NCBI GenBank assembly: GCA_021734725.1
Contig: JAIPIM010000060.1
Span: 1 to 15,011 of the forward strand
Direction of reading: 5' to 3'
DNA: 15,011 nucleotides
Source of the DNA: Minisyncoccota bacterium
GTDB lineage: Bacteria > Verrucomicrobiota > Lentisphaeria > Oligosphaerales > MVZH01
The notes below the pieces were generated by a model that was not told where the DNA came from, did no database searches, and was given only the letters and a program-made list of their open reading frames with translations. Made by a program: the position numbers and the translations under genes. Positions 7,669 through 14,305 of the stretch are shown here, piece after piece (the stretch's first letter is position 1; each line of letters opens with the position of its first letter).

Positions 7669-8700
7669 ATGGTGTTTCGCACACCGCATAAACGACTTTC
7701 CGTTGTCATGCCGGCTTACAATGCGGCCGGCACAATCGCGGCAGCCATCAACAGCGTACTCCGTCAAACAGATGAAACGTTCGAACTTATCGTTGTCGAT
7801 GACGGCTCGCTCGATGAGACACAACGCATCATTCACGAGTTCCAGACCAAAGACCCGCGTGTACGATGCCTTCCCCTGCCCCACACCGGCATTGTTGCCG
7901 CCATTAATGCCGGCATCCAGGCAGCAAACGGCCACTATATCGTACGTATGGATGCCGACGATATCATGCTGCCGAAACGGCTGCACCTGCAACGATCCTT
8001 CCTCGATACGCATCCGAATGTCGGCCTCGTCGGCAGCCGCGTTGAATTCGGTGGCAACCGCGGACAACACCTGGGATACGCAATGCACGTCGATTGGATA
8101 AATTCCCTGATTACACCGCACGCGATCGCGCTTAACCGTTTCGTGGAATCACCGTTCGCACATCCCTCGGTTGCCTTTCGACGTGAATTGGTGGACGCTT
8201 TCGGCGGTTACCGTGACGGAAACTTCCCGGAAGATTATGAACTCTGGTTGCGGTGGATGGACAAAGGCGTCCGCATGGCAAAGTGCCCGGAAACCCTCAT
8301 GGTCTGGCATGACCCGCCGAAACGACTCTCGCGAACCGACCCCCGCTACGCATTCCGCGCATTCTATCACTGCAAAGCAAAATACCTGGCACGCTGGCTC
8401 GAACGAATAAACCCGCATCACCCGAAACTCATCGTCTGGGGAGCCGGCAGAGAAACACGAAAACGTGCGGAGTATCTCACGCAACACGGCATCGACATCA
8501 CTGCCTACATCGACATCGATCCGCGTAAAATCGACCAGTCCATCGCCGGGCGTCCGGTCCTCGCCAACACTGACATACCACCACCAGACAGCTGTTTCGT
8601 CGCATCGTATGTGGCCAGCCGAGGGGCACGTGCTGACATACGACAACGGCTGCGAGACCGAGGGTTCACCGAAGGAAACAACTTCATAATGGCAGCATGA
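7669..8700 (+). CDS. Family 2 glycosyltransferase with C-terminal Rossmann-like domain
   Basis: The protein has 343 residues and no membrane span. Residues 8-215 form a GT-A domain: RLSVVMPAYNAAGTI, VVDDGS (Asp44, Asp45), the metal- and nucleotide-binding RMDADD (Asp95-Asp98), HPSVAFRRE, and the base-containing PEDYELWLRW (Glu188, Asp189). Residues about 252-343 are a second unit: KLIVWGAGRETRKRAEYL, then AYIDIDPRKI and a segment ending in AGRPVL. This looks like a small dinucleotide-binding fold seen at the end of some glycosyltransferases. It likely transfers a sugar to a surface glycan, fitting the nearby ligase. No SD precedes the ATG at 7669, which begins 55 nt from the divergent RicT-like gene. 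Donor and acceptor are unknown. A terminator follows at 8706. Confidence 0.88.
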   Translation: MVFRTPHKRLSVVMPAYNAAGTIAAAINSVLRQTDETFELIVVDDGSLDETQRIIHEFQTKDPRVRCLPLPHTGIVAAINAGIQAANGHYIVRMDADDIMLPKRLHLQRSFLDTHPNVGLVGSRVEFGGNRGQHLGYAMHVDWINSLITPHAIALNRFVESPFAHPSVAFRRELVDAFGGYRDGNFPEDYELWLRWMDKGVRMAKCPETLMVWHDPPKRLSRTDPRYAFRAFYHCKAKYLARWLERINPHHPKLIVWGAGRETRKRAEYLTQHGIDITAYIDIDPRKIDQSIAGRPVLANTDIPPPDSCFVASYVASRGARADIRQRLRDRGFTEGNNFIMAA

Positions 8701-8705
8701 GGCAT

Positions 8706-8745
8706 ATGGTGGAAGCTGGTTGACACGTCAGCCCCGCCATTTTTT
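8706..8745 (+). terminator. Rho-independent terminator after the glycosyltransferase gene
   Basis: ATGGTGG (8706-8712) pairs with CCGCCAT (8734-8740). Inside it, GGTTGA (8718-8723) pairs with TCAGCC (8728-8733) around a CACG tetraloop. That gives 13 pairs, two of them G-U, with a 5-nt bulge AAGCT. A T6 tract (8740-8745) follows at once. It separates the glycosyltransferase from the sialidase cluster. Confidence 0.6.
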
Positions 8746-8756
8746 CTGTGTATATT

Positions 8757-8789
8757 GTTACCTCCTGATATATCACGCGATATAGTAAC
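8757..8789. promoter_or_regulatory. Nested palindrome, possible repressor operator
   Basis: TATATC (8769-8774) and GATATA (8779-8784) are perfect inverted arms around ACGC. Outside them GTTAC (8757-8761) and GTAAC (8785-8789) are again inverted. The inner right arm overlaps the proposed -10 box, so a bound dimer would block transcription. The GntR/FCD protein encoded at 10107 is the natural candidate, by inference only. Confidence 0.4.
8758..8786 (+). promoter_or_regulatory. Candidate promoter of the sialidase/NanA cluster
   Basis: TATAGT (8781-8786, 5 of 6 to consensus) has TTACCT (8758-8763) 17 nt upstream, or TTGTTA (8756-8761) 19 nt upstream. Both -35 matches are weak, as expected for a regulated promoter. 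The first cluster gene starts at 8851, giving a leader of about 55-60 nt. Confidence 0.4.
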
Positions 8790-8850
8790 CTGCTTTGACC
8801 CCTCGGCAAAAACACCGGCAAACTAACAAAAAACCAAAAAGGCATCGCCA

Positions 8851-10014
8851 ATGATCATCGCAAAAAACGACGAACTGACACCCTTTCTAAGCACATCGCA
8901 ATGCATGATTAGCGACATTTTCACCGGTGAACGGTTCCCCAATGTCGTCGTATCGACAGACGGCACGGTGGTGGCCACCTGGGGACAAGAAACATACGCG
9001 GTACGCCGCAGTGAAGATGGCGGTCAAACCTGGGGACCCCGGATCGATGTTGCTACGCCGGGATTCCATGGCGGCGGGGTCACGGTCGATGAACAGAATG
9101 ACACCATCCTGGTTTTTGCGGAAACCAATCACCCGCCGGGCACACCCCAAAAAATCATGGGCGCACTCAATGTCTTCAAAAGCGCGGATCACGGCAAGTC
9201 CTGGCAAAGGATGGATGTAACTATTCACCCTGACGCCAATGGGAATGTACCGGCACGACACATGTCCGAACACGGCATCTCCCTCCAGTACGGACCACAT
9301 GCAGGTCGCCTTGTGCGACCGGCGCGAGTCTACAACAAACCCGGAGCCCGTCCCGCCCGCTATGCATGCGCACTGTACAGCGATGACGCCGGCGCCACAT
9401 GGTCTCCCAGCGCACCATTCCCCGAAGGCGGAACCGGCGAATGCGCACTGACCGAACTGTCCGACGGTTCCATCTATTTCTCGGCCCGCAAGAGCTACTT
9501 CGATACCGCGCCCGAAACGTTCGACGCCAACCGACGCATTGGCTGGAGCATGGACGGCGGCGAAACCTGGCAAAACCTGGCAGCCGAGAAAATCCTGCCG
9601 GATGGCCCTCAATATCGCGGAGAACAAGGCAGAGGCAGCAATTACAATGGTCATTTCGGCATGTTCGCAGGGCTCACACGGCTGCCGCTGGAAGAACACG
9701 ATATACTGCTCTACAGCAATGCCGATACGCCCGACCATGAACGAAAAAACGGCACGGTCTGGGGCAGTTTCGATGGAGGACGCTCGTGGCCAGTGAAACG
9801 AGTGGTCCACAAAGGGCCGTTCGCATACTCCTCCCTCACAGCCGGTCGACCCGGTACGCCAAGCGAAGGATGGATTTACCTACAGTTCGAAGGCGGTGAC
9901 GAAAACTGCTATGAAGGCGGCAGTATAGCACGCTTTAATCTCTCATGGTTGCTGGAAGGAGAACCAACCGGCGACGGTGAAAAACCGGAACCCTACACCC
10001 TTGGCGCACAATAA
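8851..10014 (+). CDS. Sialidase-family (Asp-box) glycosidase, cytoplasmic type, paralogue 1
   Basis: This 387-residue six-bladed propeller-type protein has five Asp boxes: SEDGGQTW (54-61), SADHGKSW (111-118), SDDAGATW (177-184), SMDGGETW (233-240) and SFDGGRSW (306-313). Sialidase landmarks are ERFPNVVV (Arg28, replacing the usual RIP), GTGECALTELSDG (Glu197), Arg213, Arg298 and AYSSL with nucleophile Tyr326. The spacings Glu-Arg of 16 and Arg-Tyr of 28 are those of the Micromonospora viridifaciens sialidase as I recall it. The loop after Arg28 is short and has no aspartate at the acid/base position. There is no signal peptide or membrane span. It would act on sialosides or another nonulosonic acid glycoside in the cytoplasm. 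AAAGG lies 8 nt before the ATG. It is the first gene of the cluster. Exact substrate is unknown. Confidence 0.8.
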   Translation: MIIAKNDELTPFLSTSQCMISDIFTGERFPNVVVSTDGTVVATWGQETYAVRRSEDGGQTWGPRIDVATPGFHGGGVTVDEQNDTILVFAETNHPPGTPQKIMGALNVFKSADHGKSWQRMDVTIHPDANGNVPARHMSEHGISLQYGPHAGRLVRPARVYNKPGARPARYACALYSDDAGATWSPSAPFPEGGTGECALTELSDGSIYFSARKSYFDTAPETFDANRRIGWSMDGGETWQNLAAEKILPDGPQYRGEQGRGSNYNGHFGMFAGLTRLPLEEHDILLYSNADTPDHERKNGTVWGSFDGGRSWPVKRVVHKGPFAYSSLTAGRPGTPSEGWIYLQFEGGDENCYEGGSIARFNLSWLLEGEPTGDGEKPEPYTLGAQ

Positions 10015-10083
10015 CAAGCCCGCTTGAACACCGTAAAAGACAAAAAAAACACGATGCCCACGCCCAACACGAAAGACCCCGCT

Positions 10084-10119
10084 ATGACTTATTCCCCATC
10101 TCTTCAATGGCAATCATGA
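10084..10119 (+). CDS. Possible 11-codon upstream ORF overlapping the gntR start
   Basis: ATG at 10084 opens a frame MTYSPSLQWQS that ends at TGA 10117-10119. The stop overlaps the second in-frame ATG of the GntR gene (ATGA, 10116-10119) and the frame overlaps its first ATG (10107). Neither GntR start has an SD, so coupling through this leader is possible. Its own SD is weak (GAAAG, about 10 nt upstream). Confidence 0.25.
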   Translation: MTYSPSLQWQS

Positions 10120-10748
10120 CACTTAAACAACACGCGTATAACGCTATCCTCGAGAGAATACTGACGGGAACCCTCCCGCCAGGCGAACTCTTGAATCGCC
10201 GCGGCATGGCACGGCAACTTGCCATGAGCGCCGCCCCGGTTCACGAAGCCATGATTCAACTGGAACAGGAGGGGTTCCTGGAAGCACTGCCCCGCCTGGG
10301 AACGCGGGTGAAAACCGCCTCGCGCGACAATGTCCGCGGCCATCTGGTCCTGCGCGAAGCACTCGAATGCCAGGCGGCACGCATGATTGGCCCCGAACAC
10401 ATCAAGAGCGCCCTGCCTCAACTGCGCTCACTGGCGGTGGCAGTCGATTCTTCGGAGGCGTCGGACAGCGAGCGCGCCCGCACCGAAGTTGAATTCCACA
10501 TCGCGCTTCTGGAAGAGGCAAAATGCCCGGAACTGACACGCGAGTATCGAAGAATCATGCAGATCGGCCTGTTCTATCGCATCAACCTGCTGTTGACCAT
10601 GCCCTCGCGGACCCTGGTCAACCGCCATGAACAACTGCTGGAGAACCTGCTAGCGGCGACCACCCCCGCTGAAGCGGAGCAATGCGTCCGCAACCATATC
10701 TGGTCAGGCAAACCGGATTTCCTGAAAGTGGATGCTAACCAAACATGA
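10107..10748 (+). CDS. GntR-family transcriptional regulator, FadR/FCD subfamily
   Basis: The protein has 213 residues. A winged helix spans about 6-70 (LKQHAYNAILERILTGTLPP, then GMARQLAMSAAPVHEAMIQL and LEQEGFLEALPRLGTRV). An all-helical FCD ligand domain spans about 75-205. Likely metal/ligand residues are Glu127, His131 (EVEFH), His174 (RHEQL) and His197 (NHI). Members sense sugar acids or other carboxylates and usually repress nearby catabolic genes; NanR of E. coli belongs to this subfamily. It lies between a sialidase and the lyase gene, so it is the probable regulator of the cluster, perhaps at the palindrome at 8757-8789. The start could be 10107 or 10116; neither has an SD. Its stop codon lies inside a repeat element. 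Confidence 0.88.
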   Translation: MAIMTLKQHAYNAILERILTGTLPPGELLNRRGMARQLAMSAAPVHEAMIQLEQEGFLEALPRLGTRVKTASRDNVRGHLVLREALECQAARMIGPEHIKSALPQLRSLAVAVDSSEASDSERARTEVEFHIALLEEAKCPELTREYRRIMQIGLFYRINLLLTMPSRTLVNRHEQLLENLLAATTPAEAEQCVRNHIWSGKPDFLKVDANQT

Positions 10749-10824
10749 CCTCGTGACTTCATGACCCCGGGCGGCGACAACCAGTGGCGTCCCCGTCATC
10801 GGGCGTCACCAAGTCACGAAGTCA
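10746..10824. repeat. Inverted pair of GTCA-rich repeats between gntR and nanA
   Basis: The left arm (10746-10765, reading as its complement GTCATGAAGTCACGAGGTCA) and right arm (10805-10824, GTCACCAAGTCACGAAGTCA) agree at 17 of 20 positions in inverted orientation. The GC-rich 39-nt centre lies between. The gntR TGA (10746-10748) is the first triplet of the left arm. The same units recur at 14230-14280. A large hairpin could form in the mRNA; no T-tract follows. Confidence 0.7.
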
Positions 10825-10836
10825 AAACAAAACAAA

Positions 10837-11757
10837 ATGACGGATAGAACAATGATCATCGATAAAACAACTGGCTTAATCGCAGCACCGCCGACCGGAT
10901 TTGCCGAGGACGGCAGCGTGGATATCAGCGTCGTCGCGCCTCTGGCCCGGCACCTGCATACGCAGGGAGTATCAGGCGTGTTCGTCAACGGCACCACCGG
11001 TGAAGGCATGTCGTTGAGCGGCGAGGAGCGACTGGCGCTGGCAACGGAATGGCGACGGGGCTTACCCGCACCCATGAAGCTGTTCGTGCATGTCGGGCAC
11101 AACAGCATTGTAGAGGCGAAGCGGTTTGCCGCGCACGCCCGCAAGATCAATGCCGACGCGGTCGCCGCCATCGCGCCGAGTTTCTTCAAGCCCACGGATA
11201 TCGATTCGCTGGTTGACTGGTGCACCGAGGTGGCGGCGGCCGCACCCCAACTGCCATTCTATTTCTATCATATGCCCTCTATGAGCGGGGTCAACCTGTC
11301 CATGACCCGGTTCCTGGACGCAGCCGCCTCAAGAATACCCAACCTGGCCGGTATCAAGTTCACCTTCGAAGCGCTGGCCGACTACCAGCAGGCGCTGGAG
11401 TTCGACGGCGGCCGCTATGACGTGTTGTGGGGACGCGATGAAATGCTGCTGGCCGCCCTCGCCACCGGCGCCAAGGGCGGGGTCGGCTCGACCTATAACG
11501 TGGCCGCACCGCTCTTCCTGGAGCTGATCAAAGCGTTTAAAAACAACGACTTGCCAACGGCTCGGCAATTGCAGGCCAGGGCAATTACAATGATCAACGC
11601 CATGGTCGAAACCGGCAACTTCTTCGCCGCACTCAAGGCCATCCTCCGGCAACAGGGCGTGCCGATCGCTGCTCGCGTTCGTATACCGCTTAAAAACCTG
11701 CCCGACCGCAGCTGCGTGATCCCCACCGTGCCGCACCCTGCCGGTGCTGAAACCTGA
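10837..11757 (+). CDS. nanA: N-acetylneuraminate lyase (DapA/NanA family)
   Basis: It cleaves N-acetylneuraminate to pyruvate and N-acetylmannosamine by a Schiff base. The protein has 306 residues and a TIM-barrel fold. Motifs: LIAAPPTGF (14-22), GTTGEG (52-57), YHMPSMSGVNL with catalytic Tyr144, GIKFT with Schiff-base Lys174, and GRDEMLLAALATGAKG followed by GVGSTYN (199-221). The Y-H-x-P-x-x-S/T-G-V and DE-LL-ALATGA-G-GSTYN blocks are typical of sialate lyases rather than DapA or KDG aldolase. ATGs at 10837 and 10852 both fit; the first has no SD, the second has only GGAT 6 nt away. The flanking sialidases support the assignment. A lyase for a related nonulosonic acid such as KDN is possible. 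Confidence 0.88.
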   Translation: MTDRTMIIDKTTGLIAAPPTGFAEDGSVDISVVAPLARHLHTQGVSGVFVNGTTGEGMSLSGEERLALATEWRRGLPAPMKLFVHVGHNSIVEAKRFAAHARKINADAVAAIAPSFFKPTDIDSLVDWCTEVAAAAPQLPFYFYHMPSMSGVNLSMTRFLDAAASRIPNLAGIKFTFEALADYQQALEFDGGRYDVLWGRDEMLLAALATGAKGGVGSTYNVAAPLFLELIKAFKNNDLPTARQLQARAITMINAMVETGNFFAALKAILRQQGVPIAARVRIPLKNLPDRSCVIPTVPHPAGAET

Positions 11758-11822
11758 ACACTGAAACCACGCAGCAACCCAGCCCCACCGGAACAACCAC
11801 AAGACCGAGGAAACACCCAACC

Positions 11823-13025
11823 ATGACCACCGCAACCGCCCAATTCGAGATACAGCCTCTTTTTCAACCCCAGCAACGCAACCAATGGAACTGCCGCTAC
11901 CGAATCCCTAACCTGCTGGTTTCCCGCAACGGCGTCATCTTCGCGCTCCCTGAAGAGCGCGTCAACAGCATTGCGGACGAATCCAAGCATCACCTGGTGC
12001 TGCAACGCAGCTTCGACAACGGCCGCACCTGGACCGATTTAGAGGTGCTTTTCGCCAATGACAATCCGCGGGTGTCGCACAGCTACGGCGGCGGCGTGGC
12101 CGACCTCGACACCGGACGGGTTTTCGTTTTCTTTGGCGTCGGCGTTGTGATCGGCCCGGATGATATCGGCGGCGCCTGGCCGGAAAAATGGAAGACGGAG
12201 CATCCGGAGGAAGCGGCGGCATTACAGAAAAAACTTGCACCCCATATCGATGGCGGGCGTTACGTGATCTGGACCGAGGACGACGGAGAAACTTGGAGCG
12301 ACCCCCGCTCTCTTGGCGACACACTGCATGTAACCAACCCCGTCACCGGCGAAAAACGCGGTTTCGGCCCGCAGTTCACCGGTATCCAACTGCGTCACGG
12401 CCCGCACAAAGGACGCCTGATCATCCCCGGCCGCGGCCGCACACAAGGGGCCCCTTTCGCGCTCTATGCCTACGACCACAACTACGTCGTGTACAGCGAC
12501 GATCACGGCGAAACCTGGCAACCGGGGGGACTCGCACAGACCGGAACCGGCGAAGCCTGCGTGGCCGAACTCAGTGACGGCACCGTCTATCTCAACAGCC
12601 GTAACGAAAGCCTGCGCTGCCGCGGCTATCGCGCCTGGGACCGCAGTCACGACGGTGGTGAGATGTTCATTGAAAGCGGCTACGATCTCGGCCTGCCGGA
12701 GCCGCATTGCGCGGCCAGTATCGCCCGCTGCTCGGAGTCGCCGAACCGAATCCTCTTCTGCAATCCCGCCGTGCACAGCGATACCCCCACTCATTACGAC
12801 CATGCCGCCCGCCGCAACCTGACCGTACGCCTCAGCGAGGACGATTGCCGCACCTGGCCGGTCGGACGTACCGTCTACGAAGGACCCGCGGGCTACTCGG
12901 CACTCGCCGTCGCAATCGACGGCACGATCCTCTGCGCCTACGAAACCCTGACCGAAAAAAGCTACAGCGGCACCATCATGCTCGCCCGCTTCAATCTCGA
13001 ATGGCTGATGGGAGAAAAAAAGTAA
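11823..13025 (+). CDS. Sialidase-family (Asp-box) glycosidase, cytoplasmic type, paralogue 2
   Basis: This 400-residue protein has the fullest sialidase active site in the window. Residues: YRIPNLLV (Arg27), Asp52 as acid/base candidate in NSIADESK, Glu244 (GTGEACVAELSDG), Arg260 (LNSR), Arg330 (ARRNLTVRLSED), nucleophile Tyr358 (GPAGYSALAV) and Glu374. Spacings 16 (Glu-Arg) and 28 (Arg-Tyr) match the well-studied bacterial enzyme. Asp boxes: SFDNGRTW (63-70), TEDDGETW (151-158), SDDHGETW (225-232), and degenerate copies at 275 and 338. There is no signal peptide. GAGG lies 12 nt upstream of the ATG, and the gene follows nanA by 65 nt. It ends 4 nt before the UROD-like gene, so the two are cotranslated. 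It is the best candidate in the window for a true exo-sialidase. Confidence 0.85.
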   Translation: MTTATAQFEIQPLFQPQQRNQWNCRYRIPNLLVSRNGVIFALPEERVNSIADESKHHLVLQRSFDNGRTWTDLEVLFANDNPRVSHSYGGGVADLDTGRVFVFFGVGVVIGPDDIGGAWPEKWKTEHPEEAAALQKKLAPHIDGGRYVIWTEDDGETWSDPRSLGDTLHVTNPVTGEKRGFGPQFTGIQLRHGPHKGRLIIPGRGRTQGAPFALYAYDHNYVVYSDDHGETWQPGGLAQTGTGEACVAELSDGTVYLNSRNESLRCRGYRAWDRSHDGGEMFIESGYDLGLPEPHCAASIARCSESPNRILFCNPAVHSDTPTHYDHAARRNLTVRLSEDDCRTWPVGRTVYEGPAGYSALAVAIDGTILCAYETLTEKSYSGTIMLARFNLEWLMGEKK

Positions 13026-13029
13026 CGAC

Positions 13030-14109
13030 ATGCAGGCAATGACCTCACGCGAAAGAGTCTTAACGGTTGTCCACCGGGAGCAGGCCGACCGTGTGCCGGT
13101 GGATTTCGCCGCCAACCCCGCCACACTGGAACGGTTGCTTTCCAACCTGGGCTGCGCCACACATTACCAACTGCTGCAGCGGCTGCGGGCCGACATCGTT
13201 GACCTGCGGGGTGTGGTGGATCCTGTATGGCGCGGACCGAAACCGTGCAATCACGTTTTTCCCGATGGGACAAAGGAAAATTTCTGGGGCTGGCGCACGA
13301 AAGTCATGGAGACGGCAACCGGTCCGGAGGAGTCGTTCTGCGAATTCCCGCTGGCCGGCTGCACATCCGTCAAGGAGCTGGCGGCGCACGACTGGCCCAG
13401 CCCGGACTGGTTCGACTTCACCGACTTCGCGGCGCGCCTTGACGAATGGAACGGATTCGCCGTCATGGCCAGCGGCGCCAGTATCTGGCAGCACCCCACC
13501 TTTTTGCGTGGGATCGACAATCTGCTGGTGGATATGATGGCCGATCCGGAGCTGGCGGACTTCCTGCTGGATACGTTCACGGATTTCTATGTCGCCTATT
13601 TCGACCGCATGTTTTCGGCCGCCCCGGGCCGAATCGACATCCTCCGGATCGCGGACGACCTGGGCATGCAGGACCGGTTGCTGATCAGCCCCGAACTCTT
13701 CGCGCAATATGTCGCCCCGCGCCTGCGGCGCTTGATTGACATGGCGCACCACCACGGCATCAAGGTGATGTTCCATTCCTGCGGCGCCATCCTGCCGTTG
13801 ATTGACGACCTGATCGCCGTCGGCGTGGATATCCTCGACCCGTTGCAGGTCACCGCCAACGGCATGGACCCGGCTACAATCAAAACACGATTCGGCTCTC
13901 GCCTATGCCTGCACGGCGCCATGGACACCCAGTACCTGCTGCCGCAAGGCAGTCCGGACGACGTCCGCCGCACCGCCCGTCAAATGATCGAAATCCTGGG
14001 AGACGGCGGTGGGTTCATATTGTCCCCCAGCCACGTGCTCCAGACCGATGTGCCTACCAAAAATATTCTGGCATTGTACGAGGCAGAACGAAATATGGGG
14101 AAAGCATAA
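13030..14109 (+). CDS. Uroporphyrinogen decarboxylase-family protein, probably corrinoid-methyltransferase-like
   Basis: The protein has 359 residues with a UROD-type TIM barrel. The N-terminal tetrapyrrole-binding RQAGR motif of HemE is absent (MTSRERVLTVVHREQADRVP instead), so it is not the haem enzyme. Motifs shared with MtaA/CmuA-like relatives are IADDLGMQ (207-214), MFHSCG (His249, Cys251), CLHGAMDTQYLLPQGSPDDV and FILSPSHVLQTDVP. MtaA-type enzymes bind zinc with H-x-C and a later Cys; here His335 of SPSH stands near that last ligand. Relatives move methyl groups between corrinoid proteins, coenzyme M or folate. No corrinoid protein is seen nearby. It starts 4 nt after sialidase 2. Substrate is unknown. 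The start could be the ATG at 13030 or 13039; GGGAG is 15 nt before the first. Confidence 0.78.
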   Translation: MQAMTSRERVLTVVHREQADRVPVDFAANPATLERLLSNLGCATHYQLLQRLRADIVDLRGVVDPVWRGPKPCNHVFPDGTKENFWGWRTKVMETATGPEESFCEFPLAGCTSVKELAAHDWPSPDWFDFTDFAARLDEWNGFAVMASGASIWQHPTFLRGIDNLLVDMMADPELADFLLDTFTDFYVAYFDRMFSAAPGRIDILRIADDLGMQDRLLISPELFAQYVAPRLRRLIDMAHHHGIKVMFHSCGAILPLIDDLIAVGVDILDPLQVTANGMDPATIKTRFGSRLCLHGAMDTQYLLPQGSPDDVRRTARQMIEILGDGGGFILSPSHVLQTDVPTKNILALYEAERNMGKA

Positions 14110-14110
14110 C

Positions 14111-14236
14111 ATGAATCCAACGACCCGCGAATGGGGCTTCAATCACGACGGCTACGGGATTCCGGCCGATCCGACGAAGACACCGATGCGCGAGCAGGGC
14201 GCCACCAACTTCCCGGTCAAACCGCTGGCGTCATGA
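14111..14236 (+). CDS. 41-codon small ORF after the UROD-like gene
   Basis: I do not recognise this protein. It begins 1 nt after the UROD stop, with GGGGA at 14097-14101, 9 nt before the ATG, which is good support for translation. The 41 residues start MNPTTREWGFNHDGYGIPAD and are polar, with W, F, H, Y, G and P, no membrane span and no cysteine. The stop codon TGA (14234-14236) lies within the first unit of the GTCA repeat element, so the frame could be the surviving start of a longer gene cut off by the repeat. Alternatively it is a real small protein coupled to the UROD-like gene. Confidence 0.5.
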   Translation: MNPTTREWGFNHDGYGIPADPTKTPMREQGATNFPVKPLAS

Positions 14237-14280
14237 AGTCATAAGTCATCGGGTCACGAAGTCACGCAGTCATGAAGTCA
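14230..14280 (+). repeat. Short GTCA-rich tandem repeat
   Basis: Seven degenerate units of about 7-9 nt share the core AGTCAyGA, for example GTCATGAAGTCA at both ends and GTCACGAAGTCA in the middle. The pattern matches the inverted pair at 10746-10824. It lies between the small ORF and the third sialidase. It is too short and irregular for a CRISPR. Confidence 0.75.
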
Positions 14281-14305
14281 GAACCAACAAACAGGAGAAG
14301 AAAGC

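Noticed and set aside
8720..8725. Perfect TTGACA -35 box
   Set aside because: The nearest TATATT is 25 nt away, too far, and the hexamer is part of the terminator hairpin at 8706-8740.
8887..9810. Long minus-strand frame opposite sialidase 1 (about 307 codons)
   Set aside because: Same reason: the plus strand shows five Asp boxes and catalytic residues, and the minus product matches nothing.
10015..10026. CAAGC-CC-GCTTG palindrome after sialidase 1
   Set aside because: A 2-nt loop cannot form a stable hairpin and no T-tract follows.
10837..11757. dapA (dihydrodipicolinate synthase)
   Set aside because: The YHMPSMSGV and GRDEMLLAALATGAKG blocks and the sialidase neighbours fit sialate lyase better.
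12222..13160. Long open frame on the minus strand opposite sialidase 2 (about 310 codons)
   Set aside because: It lies entirely antisense to well-supported genes, its product has no recognisable domain, and such frames are common in GC-rich genes.
13030..14109. hemE (haem biosynthesis)
   Set aside because: The N-terminal HemE substrate-binding motif is missing and the context is catabolic.
14230..14280. CRISPR array
   Set aside because: Units are 7-9 nt with no unique spacers and no cas genes nearby.
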